Shown: positions 38,591 through 52,700 of the stretch, piece by piece
How the letters are laid out: the number at the start of each line of letters is the position of its first letter
Position numbering within the stretch: position 1 is the first letter of the stretch
Assembly: GCA_933228675.1 (NCBI GenBank)
Contig: OW121740.1
Coordinates: 126,801,630 to 126,865,629 of the forward strand
DNA: 64,000 nt
From: Stomorhina lunata
Taxonomy: Eukaryota > Arthropoda > Insecta > Diptera > Rhiniidae
Reading direction: 5' to 3'
Made by a program: the position numbers and the translations under genes
Notes under the pieces: model-generated
The model's database searches: none
What the model saw: the letters and a program-made list of their open reading frames with translations, nothing else
Told to the model about the DNA's origin: nothing

Positions 38591-39640
38591 TTTGTAAGTC
38601 TTCAAAAGCTTTTCAAATCATTATAAAATTTGTAAATATTGATGTAAAAACAAACTTACCAAATTACATATTTAGCGCTGGTATTTGAAGACATTTCGAA
38701 ATTTAATTGTTATCTAATTTCAAAGATTTTTTCTTGAATTTGTAATTTCCAACATAATAAAACACAAGATTTTATATAATATTTAATACATATTGAACTT
38801 AAAAAAAATCTAATTTCACCTAATTTCTTATATCAAATGCTTTAAAAGCTATTTATATTTATTTTAGAGATTTTAATTTCAAACTTAATTTCGATTATTT
38901 TTTTTTCGTGACTTTCAATGCAATTTTTTTATTACTTTAAATGCAACATTCTTTTGTTGTATTCTTACACACAAAAAAAATTAAAATACTCATACACACC
39001 GACACATTTTAACATATGAACACAACCATCAAATATTAGAATTATCATAATTTCCAATTTTCTAAAAACTTAAGCATCTTTATAAGCAAAATTAGTTACC
39101 GTCTTCACTGCGACCGAAAATTAAGACATTTCCAACAACCGAACACTAACACGAGAGTCCCAACTCAAACTTCTTTTACTAATAGACATTTTTACGAAGA
39201 CGAACAACAGTAACAACAACTAAGATCGTAAGATTATTTCAATTGCAATTTACACTTATTTCATCAGTTATTCTTTTAATTTTTTTATGAAATTATATTA
39301 AACATTAACTAATTAAACACTTTTTCTTATATTTATATAAATTTTATTAGGATTATTGCTTTAGATTTAGATTTACATAAATTAACCGGAGACGTTTTTT
39401 AAGTAAGACGCGCACTTGCCAAAAAGATAATGAGAACTAATGAAACCAATTCGCCGAAATAATTATACAGACGGAAGTTGCAATAACAAAATATTAGCTT
39501 TTTATTCAAACACACTCTTAAAATTTCGTTTTAAAGAGAATTATTATTTTCGCCTACGCTTTGGAGTTATAAAAAGGCGCAAAAGGCAAAATCAATTATT
39601 ATGTCAATTCGCCTGGAAAGAGTTGTCAATATTTTGCATT
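38445..39640 (+). repeat. ~1-kb unique module, copy B
   Basis: Direct duplicate of copy A with scattered substitutions and small indels. The open frame found in A and C is interrupted here by an in-frame stop near its N-terminal end. Confidence 0.8.
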
Positions 39641-39826
39641 CTTTTACAATTAAATTTAATACATACTGTAGTTAGTATTTCGGTTAATAATAAAAATTTT
39701 AAATAAAATTAGAAAAAATGTGAATATGGAAAACATTTTTATAGAAAAAATTTTATTTTATAAAGAAAAATTGTATACCAAAAATTTTCTACAGAAATAT
39801 TTTTATAACGAAAAATTTTCTATATA

Positions 39827-40433
39827 ACAAGTAAGAAAGTGCTATGGTCGGTCAAGCCCGACCATACGATACCCTTCACCACTAAGATCAAAGATGTTAT
39901 TTTTTCTGTATAAAGAAAAATATTTGCTAAATATTGCCATCATACAAAACATTTTCTGAAAACTTATATATTTAAGCTGTTTCCGTCATTTGGACTTGTG
40001 AGTTAGGGTCAAATGTATACCGATTATCTCGAAATTTGGTAAGTTAATCACAGTTGTTGCACAAATTATGTATGCATCTTTATGTATGTATCTTTGGATT
40101 TATGAGCGTTTTAGTGATTTTTGTCTCATTTAGTGCGTTTTTCAAGAAGAGTTTGTATGGGAGCTATGGTCAAATGTGGACCGATTTCAAAAATTTGGTA
40201 CAGTGATTTAAGTTTACATAAGCAGTATTTGTTTTAAGTTTAATGAAAAAATATTGATTTTGCCAGCCAGCCAGCCGTCCAGCCTGACGGACGGACGGAC
40301 ATCGCTAAATCGACTCAGAAAGTAATTCTAATCCCATTGGTATACTAAAAGATGGGTCTAAGACAATTATTTCTATACGTTACACACATCAGCACAAACT
40401 TATAATACCCTATGGTGGTGAAGCGTATAAAAA
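39827..40433 (+). mobile_element. GTCY-containing interspersed repeat, copy 4
   Basis: It starts AACAAGTAAGAAAGTGCTAT with the hairpin CGGTCAAGCCCG, has a CCAGCC/GGAC microsatellite at about 40262-40300 and ends AAGCGTATAAAAA. It sits inside minisatellite: the units to its left have ATAACG spacers and those to its right ATACCG. Confidence 0.75.
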
Positions 40434-41480
40434 TTTGTATACCAAAAAATTTTCTATAGAAAAATTTTCTATAGAAAAATTTTATACCGAAAAATTTTTT
40501 ATAGAAAAATTTTCTATAGAAAAATTTTATACCGAAAAATTTTCTATAGAAAAATTTTATACCGAAAAATGTTCTATAGAAAAATTTTATACCGAAAAAT
40601 TTTCTATAGAAAAATTTTATACCGAAAAATTTTCTATAGAAAAATTTTATACCGATTAATTTTCTATAGAAAAATTTTATACCGAAAAATTTTCTATAGA
40701 AAAATTTTTATACCGAAAAATTTTCTATAGAAAAATTTTTTACCGAAAAATTTTCTATAGAAAAATTTTTATACCGAAAAATTTTCTGTAGAAAAATTTT
40801 TATAACGAAAAATTTTCTATAGAAAAATTTTTATACCGAAAAATTTTCTATAGAAAAATTTTTATACCGAAAAATTTTCTATAGAAAAATTTTTATACCG
40901 AAAAATTTTCTATAGAAAAATTTTTATACCGAAAAATTTTCTATAGAAAAATTTTTATACCGAAAAATTTTCTATAGAAAAATTTTTATACCGAAAAATT
41001 TTCTATAGAAAAATTTTTATACCGAAAAATTTTCTATAGAAACATTTTATACAGAAAAATTTTCTATAGAAAAATTTTTATACCGAAAAATTTTCTATAG
41101 AAAAATTTTTATACCGAAAAATTTTCTATAGAAAAATTTTTATACCGAAAAATTTTCTATAGAAAAATTTTTATACCGAAAAATTTTCTATAGAAAAATT
41201 TTTATACCGAAAAATTTTCTATAGAAAAATTTTTATACCGAAAACTTTTCTATAGAAAAATTTTTATACCGAAAAATTTTCTATAGAAAAAATTTTATAC
41301 CGAAAAATTTTCTATAGAAAAATTTTTATACCGAAAAATTTTCTATAGAAAAATTTTTATACCGAAAAATTTTCTATAGAAAAATTTTTATACCAGAAAC
41401 TTTTCTATAGAAAAATTTGTATACCTTTTATACCGAAAAATTTTCTATAGAAAAATTTTTATACCGAAAAATTTTCTCAG
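40434..41480. repeat. palindromic AT minisatellite array 4 (most regular)
   Basis: A highly regular 31-bp period with palindrome TTTTCTATAGAAAA and spacer ATACCG. Long runs of units are identical, which implies recent homogenisation or expansion. The 74-codon frame at its start encodes only (F-S-I-E-K/F-Y-T-E-K) repeats read from the array. Confidence 0.95.
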
Positions 41481-41481
41481 T

Positions 41482-41898
41482 ATAACTTTTGCCAATTTGG
41501 TGACATCCTAAAGATTTTACCTTTTTTAAAACTTCTCAGAAAAATTACTACAAAAATATGCTTACCTTATCTCTTATAGTTTAAGAGATATTTGATTTCA
41601 AATATCTTTTTGCGTTTTTTGACATGACTTCTGGCCTTTTTGACTTATAAACCATTTTGGTAAGATAAAAAAATTTAAAATACCGTAAGATTGGTGATAA
41701 TTTTTTTTTTAACGAAAATGAAGAAAACAATTTTAGTTATGTAAACTTAAGAACACTGAAATTCTTCAAAGCTTGTGTACCGAAAAAAGCCTGAAAAATT
41801 AATTTTTTGTTTAAAAAAAAAGAACTTTATTTTTTTATACTTTTGACAAAAAAAAATTCAATTTTCTAAAAAATGATGCTTCAGTGATGCGTACAAAC
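41482..41898. other. unique AT-rich spacer, no gene seen
   Basis: Unique sequence between the minisatellite and the hAT element. The 8-bp hAT target copy GTACAAAC lies at 41891-41898. Confidence 0.5.
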
Positions 41899-42935
41899 TA
41901 GGGTTTGCAGTTCGGTTTTAACCGAAACCGAAACCTCGGTTTTTTATGCCTCAAAACCGAAACCGAAAACCGTAGAAATAACCGCGGTTTTAGCTATTTA
42001 TTTTTCATAATTTTTTGTTGGTATTATTCAGAAATAACATTAGTTTATCATAAATTTGCACATAATTTGTCTATTTAATGAAGCGGAAGAATGAAACAAG
42101 CAAAAGGTGTTTACAATGGACGAATGGACAGGTGTAAGGGGAAGACGGTATATGAACGTAAATATTCACGATTCTCATGGTAAATTTTATAACGTATTTT
42201 AGGAATGTGTAATTTCAAGCAAACGCAAGAATCCATTAGACAAAGGCTAATGGAGTTTAATATTTCATTTGATACAAACATCGTAGCATGTACTATAGAT
42301 GGAGCAGCAGCCAATATCAAATTTGTATCTGAAAAACAATTTTGAAGACGACGACGATGAAACATTGACTCATTTAAAACCGATTTTCCATATACATTTG
42401 AACCTAGAGGCTGTAAGGAAAACTGTTCGCTATTTCAAAAATTCGTCAGTTCGTTATAATATTTTACAAACAAGCGTTAAAAAGCATCATAATCGTGAAT
42501 TAAGTTTACTCTAAGATTTCTGCTTCTAAAACAAAGTATTCATGAGAGTTTAGAAATGCTGTCGACCTTAGATTTACTTCATTCTATCGACTTTGAAATT
42601 GTAAATTCTTTAAAATCGTTGCTATTTGTAAAAATTACAAATGCAAATATTATTCACGCTAAGGGGGCTCTGCAGTTTCTCCAAAAAGAAACAAGACTTA
42701 TTTAAGAAATCCCTCATATTTAAAAAAACTGAATTATTTTCCTGAATTTTAGTATTAAATTATAATATGTATAATATAATATAATTTAGATAACTTCATT
42801 AAAAGTTATCTAAATTTTCCTACAAATTTAAACTGAAATAGTTTTATTTAAAAAACCGAACCGAAACCGGCCGGTTTTTGGTGTTTTAAAACCGAAACCG
42901 CGGTTTCTCATTTTCACGGTTTTTTGCAAACCCTA
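41899..42935. mobile_element. non-autonomous hAT transposon
   Basis: The element starts TAGGGTTTGCA and ends TGCAAACCCTA, and it is flanked by a perfect 8-bp duplication, GTACAAAC (41891-41898 and 42936-42943), the hallmark of hAT insertion. Both subterminal regions are rich in AACCGAAACC motifs and their complement, giving strong secondary structure and probable transposase binding sites. Internal coding is a remnant, so mobility would need a transposase from elsewhere. Confidence 0.9.
42117..42720 (+). pseudogene. hAT transposase remnant
   Basis: Reading across frames, EWTGVRGRRYMNVNIHDS (42121-42175) matches the 'DEWTS..GRRYMNVNLH' segment of the hAT RNase-H-like core. NLEAVRKTVRYFKNSSVRYN (42399-42458) matches the later conserved part of the same domain. 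The intervening and C-terminal parts, including the dimerisation region, are lost or shifted, and no BED finger is seen. At about 0.6 kb it is far shorter than a normal hAT transposase gene. The frames are broken by stops, so this is a pseudogene inside the 41899-42935 element. Confidence 0.75.
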
Positions 42936-42943
42936 GTACAAAC

Positions 42944-43750
42944 TATCCCCCCAATTCATAAACAAATTTTAAAATTATTAAATTCTTATAATTTGAAATT
43001 TGTATGGAAAATTTGAATTATAAGCTTGCTTTAGCTTTATTTTTTGATTATGAATTAGGGGGTATATTTTGAAACATTTTGGACATGCACCCTACAACTA
43101 GCGGTGGTCGAAAATCAGCAATTTTTAGACAAAACTTATGTTTTTTATGTCTGTAAAAAATTTGATTATGGATTTCAAGCCTTTCCTTAATTAAATTTTA
43201 TTGGATAATGTATAATGTTCTTGAGGTCTGTGCTAAAATCTAATAGGCCTGGCCAAAAATCGTCACACGGCCCGTTTTTTTCTTAAAAAATTAAAGATCT
43301 AGTTCTAAATTTTATATTTTTGAATTTACTATATTTTGACCTATTATGTAACCAAAAATGATCCTAATACCTTGTTAAGTTTTAAAGATTTTTTGCTTAA
43401 AGTTTTTCTTTAAACTTTATTTAACATGTTCTTAATTATCTAACCAAAAAATGTTCCTGTTACTTAAAGTGTATCTTTTTTGTGTTTTGGTTAATTAAAA
43501 ATTAATTTCTTGTGTCCTTTATTTTAACTTATTTGTTGTTGTTTATCGAATGCAAAGTGAACTAAATATTTTAATTTTAAATAGTGTAGACCATTTCTAT
43601 TTATTGAAATATAATTTATTATATTAAATACGGTAAATTTTTTATTTAAATAAAGGTACTCGATTAAGTGAACAAATTCCAAAATTTGAACTGCATTGGC
43701 ACAACTTACTTCACGTTTTCGTGAGTTCACTGTATATGTATTATCAAAAC
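42944..43750. other. unique AT-rich DNA, no gene seen
   Basis: No repeat or coding feature was recognised. Confidence 0.5.
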
Positions 43751-43754
43751 TTAA

Positions 43755-44780
43755 ACGAATTAAAAACATTGACAACTCTTTTCAGGCGTATTCACTGACC
43801 CAATGATTAAATTTGCCTTTTGCGCCTTTTTACAACTCCAAATAGTAGGCGAAAATAACAATTCTCTTAAAAACGAAATTTCAAGAGTGTGTTTGAATAA
43901 AAAGCTAATATTTTGTTATTGCAACTTCCGTCTGTATAATTATTTCGGCGAATTGGTTTCATTAGTTCTCATTATCTTTTTGGCAAGTGCGCGTCTTACT
44001 TAAAAAACGTCTCCGGTTAATTTATGTTAATCTAAATCTAAAGCAATAATCCTAATAAAATTTATATAAATATAAGAAAAAGTGTTTAATTAGTTAATGT
44101 TTTATATAATTTCATAAAAAAGTTAAAGGATAACTGATGAAATAAGTGTAAATTGCAATTAAAATAATCGTACGATCTTAGTTGTTGTTATTGTTGTTCG
44201 TCTTCGTAAAAATGTCTATTAGTAAAAGAAGTTTGAGTTGGGACTCTCGTGTTAGTGTTCGGTTGTTGGTATTGTCTTAATTTTGGCTCGCATTGAAGAC
44301 GGTAACTAATTTTTGCTTATAAATTTGCTTAAGTTTTTAGATAATTGGAAATTATGATAATTCTTTTTGGGTGAAGTAATATTTGATGGTTGTGTTTATT
44401 TGTTAAAATGTGTCGGTGTGTATGTGTATTTTAATTTTTGTGTGTGTAAGAATACAATAAAAGAATGTTGCATTTAAAGTAATGAAAAAATTGCATTGAA
44501 GTCACGAAAAAATATAATCGAAATTAAGTTTGAAATTAAAATATCTAAAATAAATATAAATAGCTTTTAAAGCATTTGATATAAAAAATTAAGAAAAATT
44601 CGATTTTTTTTAAATTCAATATGTATTAAATATTAAATAAAATCTTGTGTTTTATTATGTTGAAAAATTCAAATTCAATAAAAAATCTTTGAAAATAGAT
44701 ACAAATTAAATTTCGAAATGTCTTCAAATACCAGCGCTAAATATGTAATTTGGTAAGTTTGTGTTTACATTAACATACAT
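43755..44780 (-). repeat. ~1-kb unique module, copy C (inverted)
   Basis: Inverted copy of the module at 36.1 and 38.4 kb, with the same landmarks read in reverse and minisatellite adjoining its right side. It carries a 66-codon open frame (43803-44003), the counterpart of the frame in copy A. Confidence 0.8.
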
Positions 44781-46345
44781 TAAATTTTCTATAGTAAAAT
44801 TTTGATAACGAAAAATTTTCTATAAAAAAAAATCTTGATAACAAAAAATTTTCTATAAAAAAAATTTGATTTGGGATCAAATGCGGATAGTCATTCTTTT
44901 TGAATAATATTTACATCTAGACAGTTTTGTTATTTTTTGATAAAACTGCATGTATTCAGATTATTTTTAAAATAAACCTCTGTTTATTTTAAACAAAAGT
45001 TTTTATAACGAAAATATTTCTATAGAAAATTTCTCGTTATGAATATTTTTCTAAAGAAAAATTTTCTACAGAAAAATGTTAATAGCGAAAATTTTTCTAT
45101 AGAAAAGTATTCATAACTAGAAATTTTCTATAGAAATATTTTCATAACGAGAAATTTTCTATAAAAGTATTTTCATAACTACAAATTTTCTATAGAAAAA
45201 TTTTCATACAGAACAATTTTCTATAGAAAAGTTTTCATAACAAAAAATTTTCTATACAAAATTTTTATAACGAAAAACAAAAAATTTTGGTAGAAAAATT
45301 TTAATAACGAAAAATTTTTTACAGAAAAATTTAATAATGAAAAAATTTCTAAAGAAAAATTTTCATAACAAGAAATTTTCTATAGAAAAATTTTCATAAC
45401 GATAAATTTCCTAAGAAAAGTTTTTATAACGATAAATTTCCTAAGAAAAATTTTCTATAGCAAATTTTTCATAACAAGAAATTTTTTATAGAAAATTTTT
45501 CATAACTAAAAATTTTCTATACAAAATTTTTTATAACGAAAAATTTTCTATACAAAATTTTTTATAACGAAAAATTTTCTATAGAAAATTTTTTATAACG
45601 AAAAATTTTCTATAGAAAATTTTTATAATGAAAAATTTTCTATAGAAAATTTTTTATAATGAAATATTTTCTATAGAAATTTTTTTATAATGAAAAATTT
45701 TTTATACAAAATATTTTATAACGAAAAATTTTCTATACAAAATTTTTTACAACAAAAAATTTTCTATACAAAATTTTTTATAACGAAAAATTCTATAGAA
45801 AAATATTCATAACGAAAAATGTCTACTCTCATAACGAGAAATTTTCGATAGAAGTATTTTCATAAATTTTCTTTAGAAAAATTTTGATAAAAAAATTTTC
45901 TATAGAAAATTTTTATAACAAACAATTTTCTATAGAAAAATTTTCTATAGAAAAATTTTCGTAACAAAAAATTTTCTATAGAAAATTTTTATAACGAAAA
46001 ATTTTATATAGAAAAATCTTCATAACGAGAAATTTTCTATCAAAACATTTTCATAACGATAAATTTTCTAAGAAAAATTTGCTATAGAAATTTTTTTACA
46101 ACAAAAATGTTTTCATAACGAAAAATTTGCTATGTTTATAAAAAAATGTTCTATAAAAAAATTTTCAAAACTAAAAAAACTCAAAGCGAAAAATTTTTAA
46201 TAGAAAATTTCATAACAAAAACTTGTTTATAGAAAAATTTTTTACAGAAAAATATTTATACAAACAAATTTTTTATAGAAAAATGTTGTTTTTATACCAA
46301 AAAATTCTATATAGAAAAAATTGTATCTATTTTTTGTGGAAAAAT
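44781..46345. repeat. palindromic AT minisatellite array 5
   Basis: Moderately diverged CTATAG units with ATAACG-type spacers. A more regular run occurs at 45.48-45.66 kb. Confidence 0.85.
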
Positions 46346-46384
46346 TTGACAGTATAAAATAAGTTTTCTAAAGAGAAAAAAAAA

Positions 46385-47887
<1,503 letters not shown>

Positions 47888-47889
47888 CA

Positions 47890-49060
47890 GATCAACAGAA
47901 TAATACCTCCCAAATATTATTGTAGGAGTCATTAAAATTGTTCGAAGAATTTTGGAGATATAGTACGTAAAAAAAAGAACATGTCGCAATATAGCCTAGA
48001 TGTCCATTAAATATGATATATACGTTTAATATCTTATGAATATGTATTCACAGAACAATACCTATCATTATAGTTAAGATATCGAACCAAAATCTCTGTA
48101 CTTCATTCAGCCTCACACATAATTAACAATATTAAAGCCTTTGAAGCCCTGTGCTTCGATGCACTTTCAGACTGAATAATAAAAATCCTTGGAAGTTGTC
48201 CGAATGTGAATCTCATTTACTTATATCACAAAATGGTATACAAACCTAATGTATGAGCTGATGCTTTATTAAGAGGTCTGGGTCGTTAAACAAAAAATAT
48301 TCAAAACTAAAAAATTTCTGAAATTGCCAAAACATTTATATACCGGTATGTGGTAGAAGTTGATCGTTGTCAAATCGATCGAATTCAGACATATTTTTAA
48401 GATAATTTGACCCATTTCCACATAAAAGTTCATACCAAATGAAAGATAATATATCACTCAAAAGAATTAAAGCCCAAATTTTATTTTTTTGGGGGAAATA
48501 ACCGAAAATTTTTTCAGAAATTATTATAAATCGAATGATTTGAAAACGATTGATTTTCGTTCCTTGCCATTTTTATGGCAGAATATCTCTAAGATCAGAA
48601 TATCTAAATAGGACATCAGTTCATAAATGAGTTCTGAATTAATTAAAACTAAATTATAGATACATATTGAAAAAGAAAAACATTTATTTACAAAAATTTT
48701 AAAGTTAATTAATATTTTACTTTGCCTTAGAAAAATTCGCTTTACTTAATATTTTTGCATTGAACAAAAAAGATTTTCTTAATATTTAAAGCCGTTTTTA
48801 AAACAGATGAACTTATTTAAATAAAATCCAATATTAATTAGTAAATTTCCTTGGATGTTCGAGAAAACTAAAAACCAGTTCTAGCATCTGAACATCTAAT
48901 AAGATTTAGGTTCAACTTGCTAAGGCCAATAAGAATTTTTCGTTATGATAAATAACTTTAGCCTATTAGCAAGTTCTAATATTAGGGTTTAATACAAAAG
49001 AAAACTTAAAATTAAAATCATATAATGAATAACTAAACGATAAATGAAATGAAATACTTT
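47890..49060. other. AT-rich intergenic DNA, no gene seen
   Basis: Nothing was recognised. A possible variant polyadenylation signal for the minus-strand gene (TTTAAT on plus, ATTAAA on minus) lies just beyond, near 49082. Confidence 0.5.
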
Positions 49061-49112
49061 GCATTATACCTTATACGTACATTTAATACTTAAACATTTA
49101 AAATTTCGAACT

Positions 49113-49550
49113 TTAAGAAAACTGCACTTGCTTGTAAGACCTGCCTCTGTTGCCTGTAGTATTAGACGCATTCATATTGCTATTATTTTCTCCTTCCGTC
49201 TGATTGGTATCCTCCGCTTTTCGTTTGCCTTTATTTTTACTACCGTTAGCTCGTTCTTTGCGCTTACGTTCAGCATCTCGGTTACGCATCTCCCTCAGTC
49301 TGTCCTGTGGCAATTCCTGGCGATATATTCTCTTTTGTAAGGCCTCCTTTTCCCGTAATTTCATTAAGTCTTCCAAACTTAGAGAAGCTCGGCGCATACG
49401 TTTTCTTAGACTTTCCCGGGCGCGAACTGCAGCGGCCCGTTGTTCTTTGGTTAGAGAATTGTTGGCCACACTAGATGCAGTCGTCATTTTTTGTTTCCTG
49501 TTATTGTGAGTTTTCTTCGATTGCTTTGCCCTGGATTTGCGGGTGGCCAT
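49113..49550 (-). CDS. STPR-type 23-residue repeat protein (145 aa)
   Basis: This intact single-exon frame is clearly richer in GC than its flanks. The N-terminus is very basic (MATRKSRAKQSKK). Residues about 33-103 form three tandem 23-residue repeats that align without gaps: LTKEQRAAAVRARESLRKR..., LSLEDLMKLREKEALQKR... and LPQDRLREMRNRDAERKRK.... Arg is conserved at the position after the hydrophobic pair, followed by (K/R)(E/D) and a KR or RK pair. This is the pattern of the STPR (score-and-three peptide repeat) DNA-binding domain of Bombyx FMBP-1 and related fly proteins. The C-terminus is polar (Asn/Gly/Ser-rich). No zinc finger is present. A nuclear DNA-binding role is inferred. The start ATGGCC follows AATTA. 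A retrocopy or unrelated charged helix cannot be excluded. Confidence 0.65.
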   Translation of the reverse strand: MATRKSRAKQSKKTHNNRKQKMTTASSVANNSLTKEQRAAAVRARESLRKRMRRASLSLEDLMKLREKEALQKRIYRQELPQDRLREMRNRDAERKRKERANGSKNKGKRKAEDTNQTEGENNSNMNASNTTGNRGRSYKQVQFS

Positions 49551-49559
49551 TAATTGTTT

Positions 49560-49795
49560 TAATAAAAGATTTCTTTTTTATTTAACAATAAACGATTTTT
49601 GTGCAAAATTGTAAACAAAAAGCAAAATGTTGAATGAATAAATAAAAGTTTTTGTTGTAGTGGTGGCTTTTATGACATTTCTTTGCGTCATAACGTAAGA
49701 CTAACGAGTTGCCATATGGAGGTGGCCACTTGTTGATAAGGTTGCCAACCTGCTTAAGTTTAATAAAAACCGTTATTTTTAAATTTCAGAAGATA
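49560..49795. other. upstream region of the STPR gene
   Basis: Probable promoter/5' UTR DNA of the minus-strand gene. I see no convincing core promoter motif. Confidence 0.35.
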
Positions 49796-52700
49796 ACATT
49801 TTTGAACCAAAAATTTTCTATAGAACTTAAAATGAATATTTTGTGGAAAAGTTTTTGAAGAATGAATAATTTTTCTATAGAAATATTTTTTAATGAAAAA
49901 TTTCTTCTAGAATTTTTTTTAAATTAAAAAATTTCTAAAGAAATTTTTTATTGAAAAATTTTCTTTTGAAATTTTTTAGTGAAAAATTTTCTATAGAAAT
50001 TTTTTAATGAAAAATTTTCTATAGAAATGTTTTAATTGAAAATTTTATATAGAAATGTTTTATTGAAAAATTTTCTATAGAAATGTTTTAATGAAAAATT
50101 GTCTTAAGAAATGTTTTAATGAAAAATTTTCTATAAAAATTTTTAATGAGAAATTTTCCATGGAAATTTTTTTAAGAAAAATTTTCCATAGAAATTTTTA
50201 AATGAAAAATTATCTATAGGAATTTTTTTAATGAAAATTTTTGTCTGGAAATTTTTTAATGAAAAATTTTCTATAGAAATTTTTTAATTGAAAATTTTCT
50301 ATAGAAATTTTTTAATTGAAAATTTTCCATAGAAATGTTTTAATGAAAAATTTTCTATAGAGAAATTTTTAATTAAAAATTTTCTATAGAGAAATTTTTA
50401 ATGAAAAATTTTCTATAGAAAAATTTTTAATGAAAAATTTTCTATAGAAATTTTTTAATGAAAAATTTTCTATAGAAATTTTTTAATGAAAAATTTTCTA
50501 TCAAAAAAATTTTTAATGAAAAATTTTCTATAGAGAAATTTTTAATGAAAAATTTTCTATAGAGAAATTTTTAATTAAAAATTTTCTATAGAGAAATTTT
50601 TAATGAAAAATTTTCTATAGAAAAATTTTTAATGAAAAATTTTCTATAGAAATTTTTTAATGGAAAATTTTCTATAGAAATTTTTTAATGGAAAATTTTC
50701 TATAGAAATTTTTTAATGGAAAATTTTTTATAGAAAAATTTTCTATAGAAAATTTTTAATAAAAAAATTTTCTATAGAAAAAATTTTAATAAAAAATTTT
50801 CTATAGAAAAAATTTTAATGAAAAATTTTCTATAGAAAATTTTTTAATTAAAAATTTTTAATGAAAAATTTTCTATAGAAAAATTTTTAATGAAAAATTT
50901 TCTATAGAAAAATTTTTAATGAAAAATTTTCTATAGAAAAATTTTTAATGAAAAATTTTCTATAGAAACATTTTTAATGAAAAATTTTCTATAGAAAAAT
51001 TTTTAATGAAAAATTTTTAATGAAAAATTTTCTATAGAAAAATTTTTAATGAAAAATTTTCTATAGAAAAATTTTTAATGAAAAATTTTCTATAGAAAAA
51101 TTTTTAATGAAAAATTTTCTATAGAAAAATTTTTAATTAAAAATTTTTAATGAAAAATTTTCTATAGAAAAATTTTTAATGAAAAATTTTCTATAGAAAA
51201 ATTTTGAATGAAAAATTTTCTATAGAAAAATTTTTAATGAAAAATTTTCTATAGAAAAATTTTTAATGAAAAATTTTCTATATAAAAATTTTTAATTAAA
51301 AATTTTCTATAGAAAAATTTTTAATGAAAAATTTTCTATAGAAAAATTTTTAATGAAAAATTTTCTATAGAAAAATTTTTAATGAAAAATTTTCTATAGA
51401 AAAATTTTTAATGAAAAATTTTCTATGGAAAAATTTTTAATGAAAAATTTTCTATAGAAAAATTTTTAATGAAAAATTTTCTATAGAAAAATTGTTCACT
51501 ATAGAAAATTTTTTGAATGAAAAATTTTCTAAAGAAAATTTTTTTATTGAAAAGTTTTTTATAAAAAACTGTTTTAATGAAAAATTTTCTATAGAAACAT
51601 TTTTTTTTTAATTAAAAATTTCTATAAAATAACTTTAATTATAAAAATATATTAAAGAAAATACAAAATTTTTAATAAAAAAATTTTCTATAGAAAAAAT
51701 TTAAATGAAAAATTTTCTATAGAAAAATTTTTAATGAAAAATTTTCTATAGAAAAATTTTTAATGAAAAATTTTCTATAGAAAAATTTTTAATGAAAAAT
51801 TTTCTATAGAAAAATTTTTAATGAAAAATTTTCTATAGAAAAATTTTTAATGAAAAATTTTCTATAGAAAAATTTTTAATGAAAAATTTTCTATAGAAAA
51901 ATTTTTAATAAAATATTTTCTATAGAAAAATTTTTAATGAAAAATTTTCTATAGAAAAATTTTTAATGAACAATTTTCTATAGAAAAATTTTTAATGGAA
52001 AATTTTCTATAGAAAAATTTTTAATTAAAAATTTCTATAAAAAAACTTTAATTATAAAAATATATTAAAGAAAAAATTTTGCAATGAATGAAAAATTTTT
52101 GTGTACAAAATTTTTTGAATGAAATATTGTCTAAAGAAAAAATTTTTGAATGAAAAATCTTTTTTGAATGAAACATTTTTATAGACAAATTTGTTGAATG
52201 AAACATTTTTATAGACAAATTTTTTGAATGAAAAATTTTCTATAGTAGTATTTTCTATAGAAAATTCTTTTTAATGAAGCATTTTCTATTAGGGACATTT
52301 TTCTATTAAAAAAAATTAATGAGATACTTTTGATAGAAAAATTTTTACGAAAACTTTTCTATAGAAAATATTTTTTAAAAAAAAAAAAATTTTTTGAATG
52401 AAAAATTTTCTAAAAAAAAATTATAGAATAAAACAATTTCTAAAGAAAATTTTTTGAATGAAAATTTTCTAAAGAACATTTTTTGAACGAAAATTTTTCT
52501 AATGAAAAGTTTTCTATAGACAAATTTTTTTAATGAAAAATTTTCTAAAGAAACATTTTTTAAACGAAAATTTTTTATAGAAAAATTTAATGAAAAATTT
52601 TCTATAGAAAATTGTTTAAATAAAAAATTTTCTATAGAAAAATTTTTCGAATGAAAAAATTTCTACAATTTTTTCAATGAACAATTTTTTAAATAAAAAG

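Noticed and set aside
40435..40659. 74-codon open frame of FSIEK/FYTEK repeats
   Set aside because: It is the 31-bp minisatellite read as protein; composition and frame follow the repeat, not a gene. The same applies to 33805-34077.
49059..49509. Plus-strand frames opposite the STPR gene
   Set aside because: Shadows of the minus-strand coding region; low complexity and no family match.
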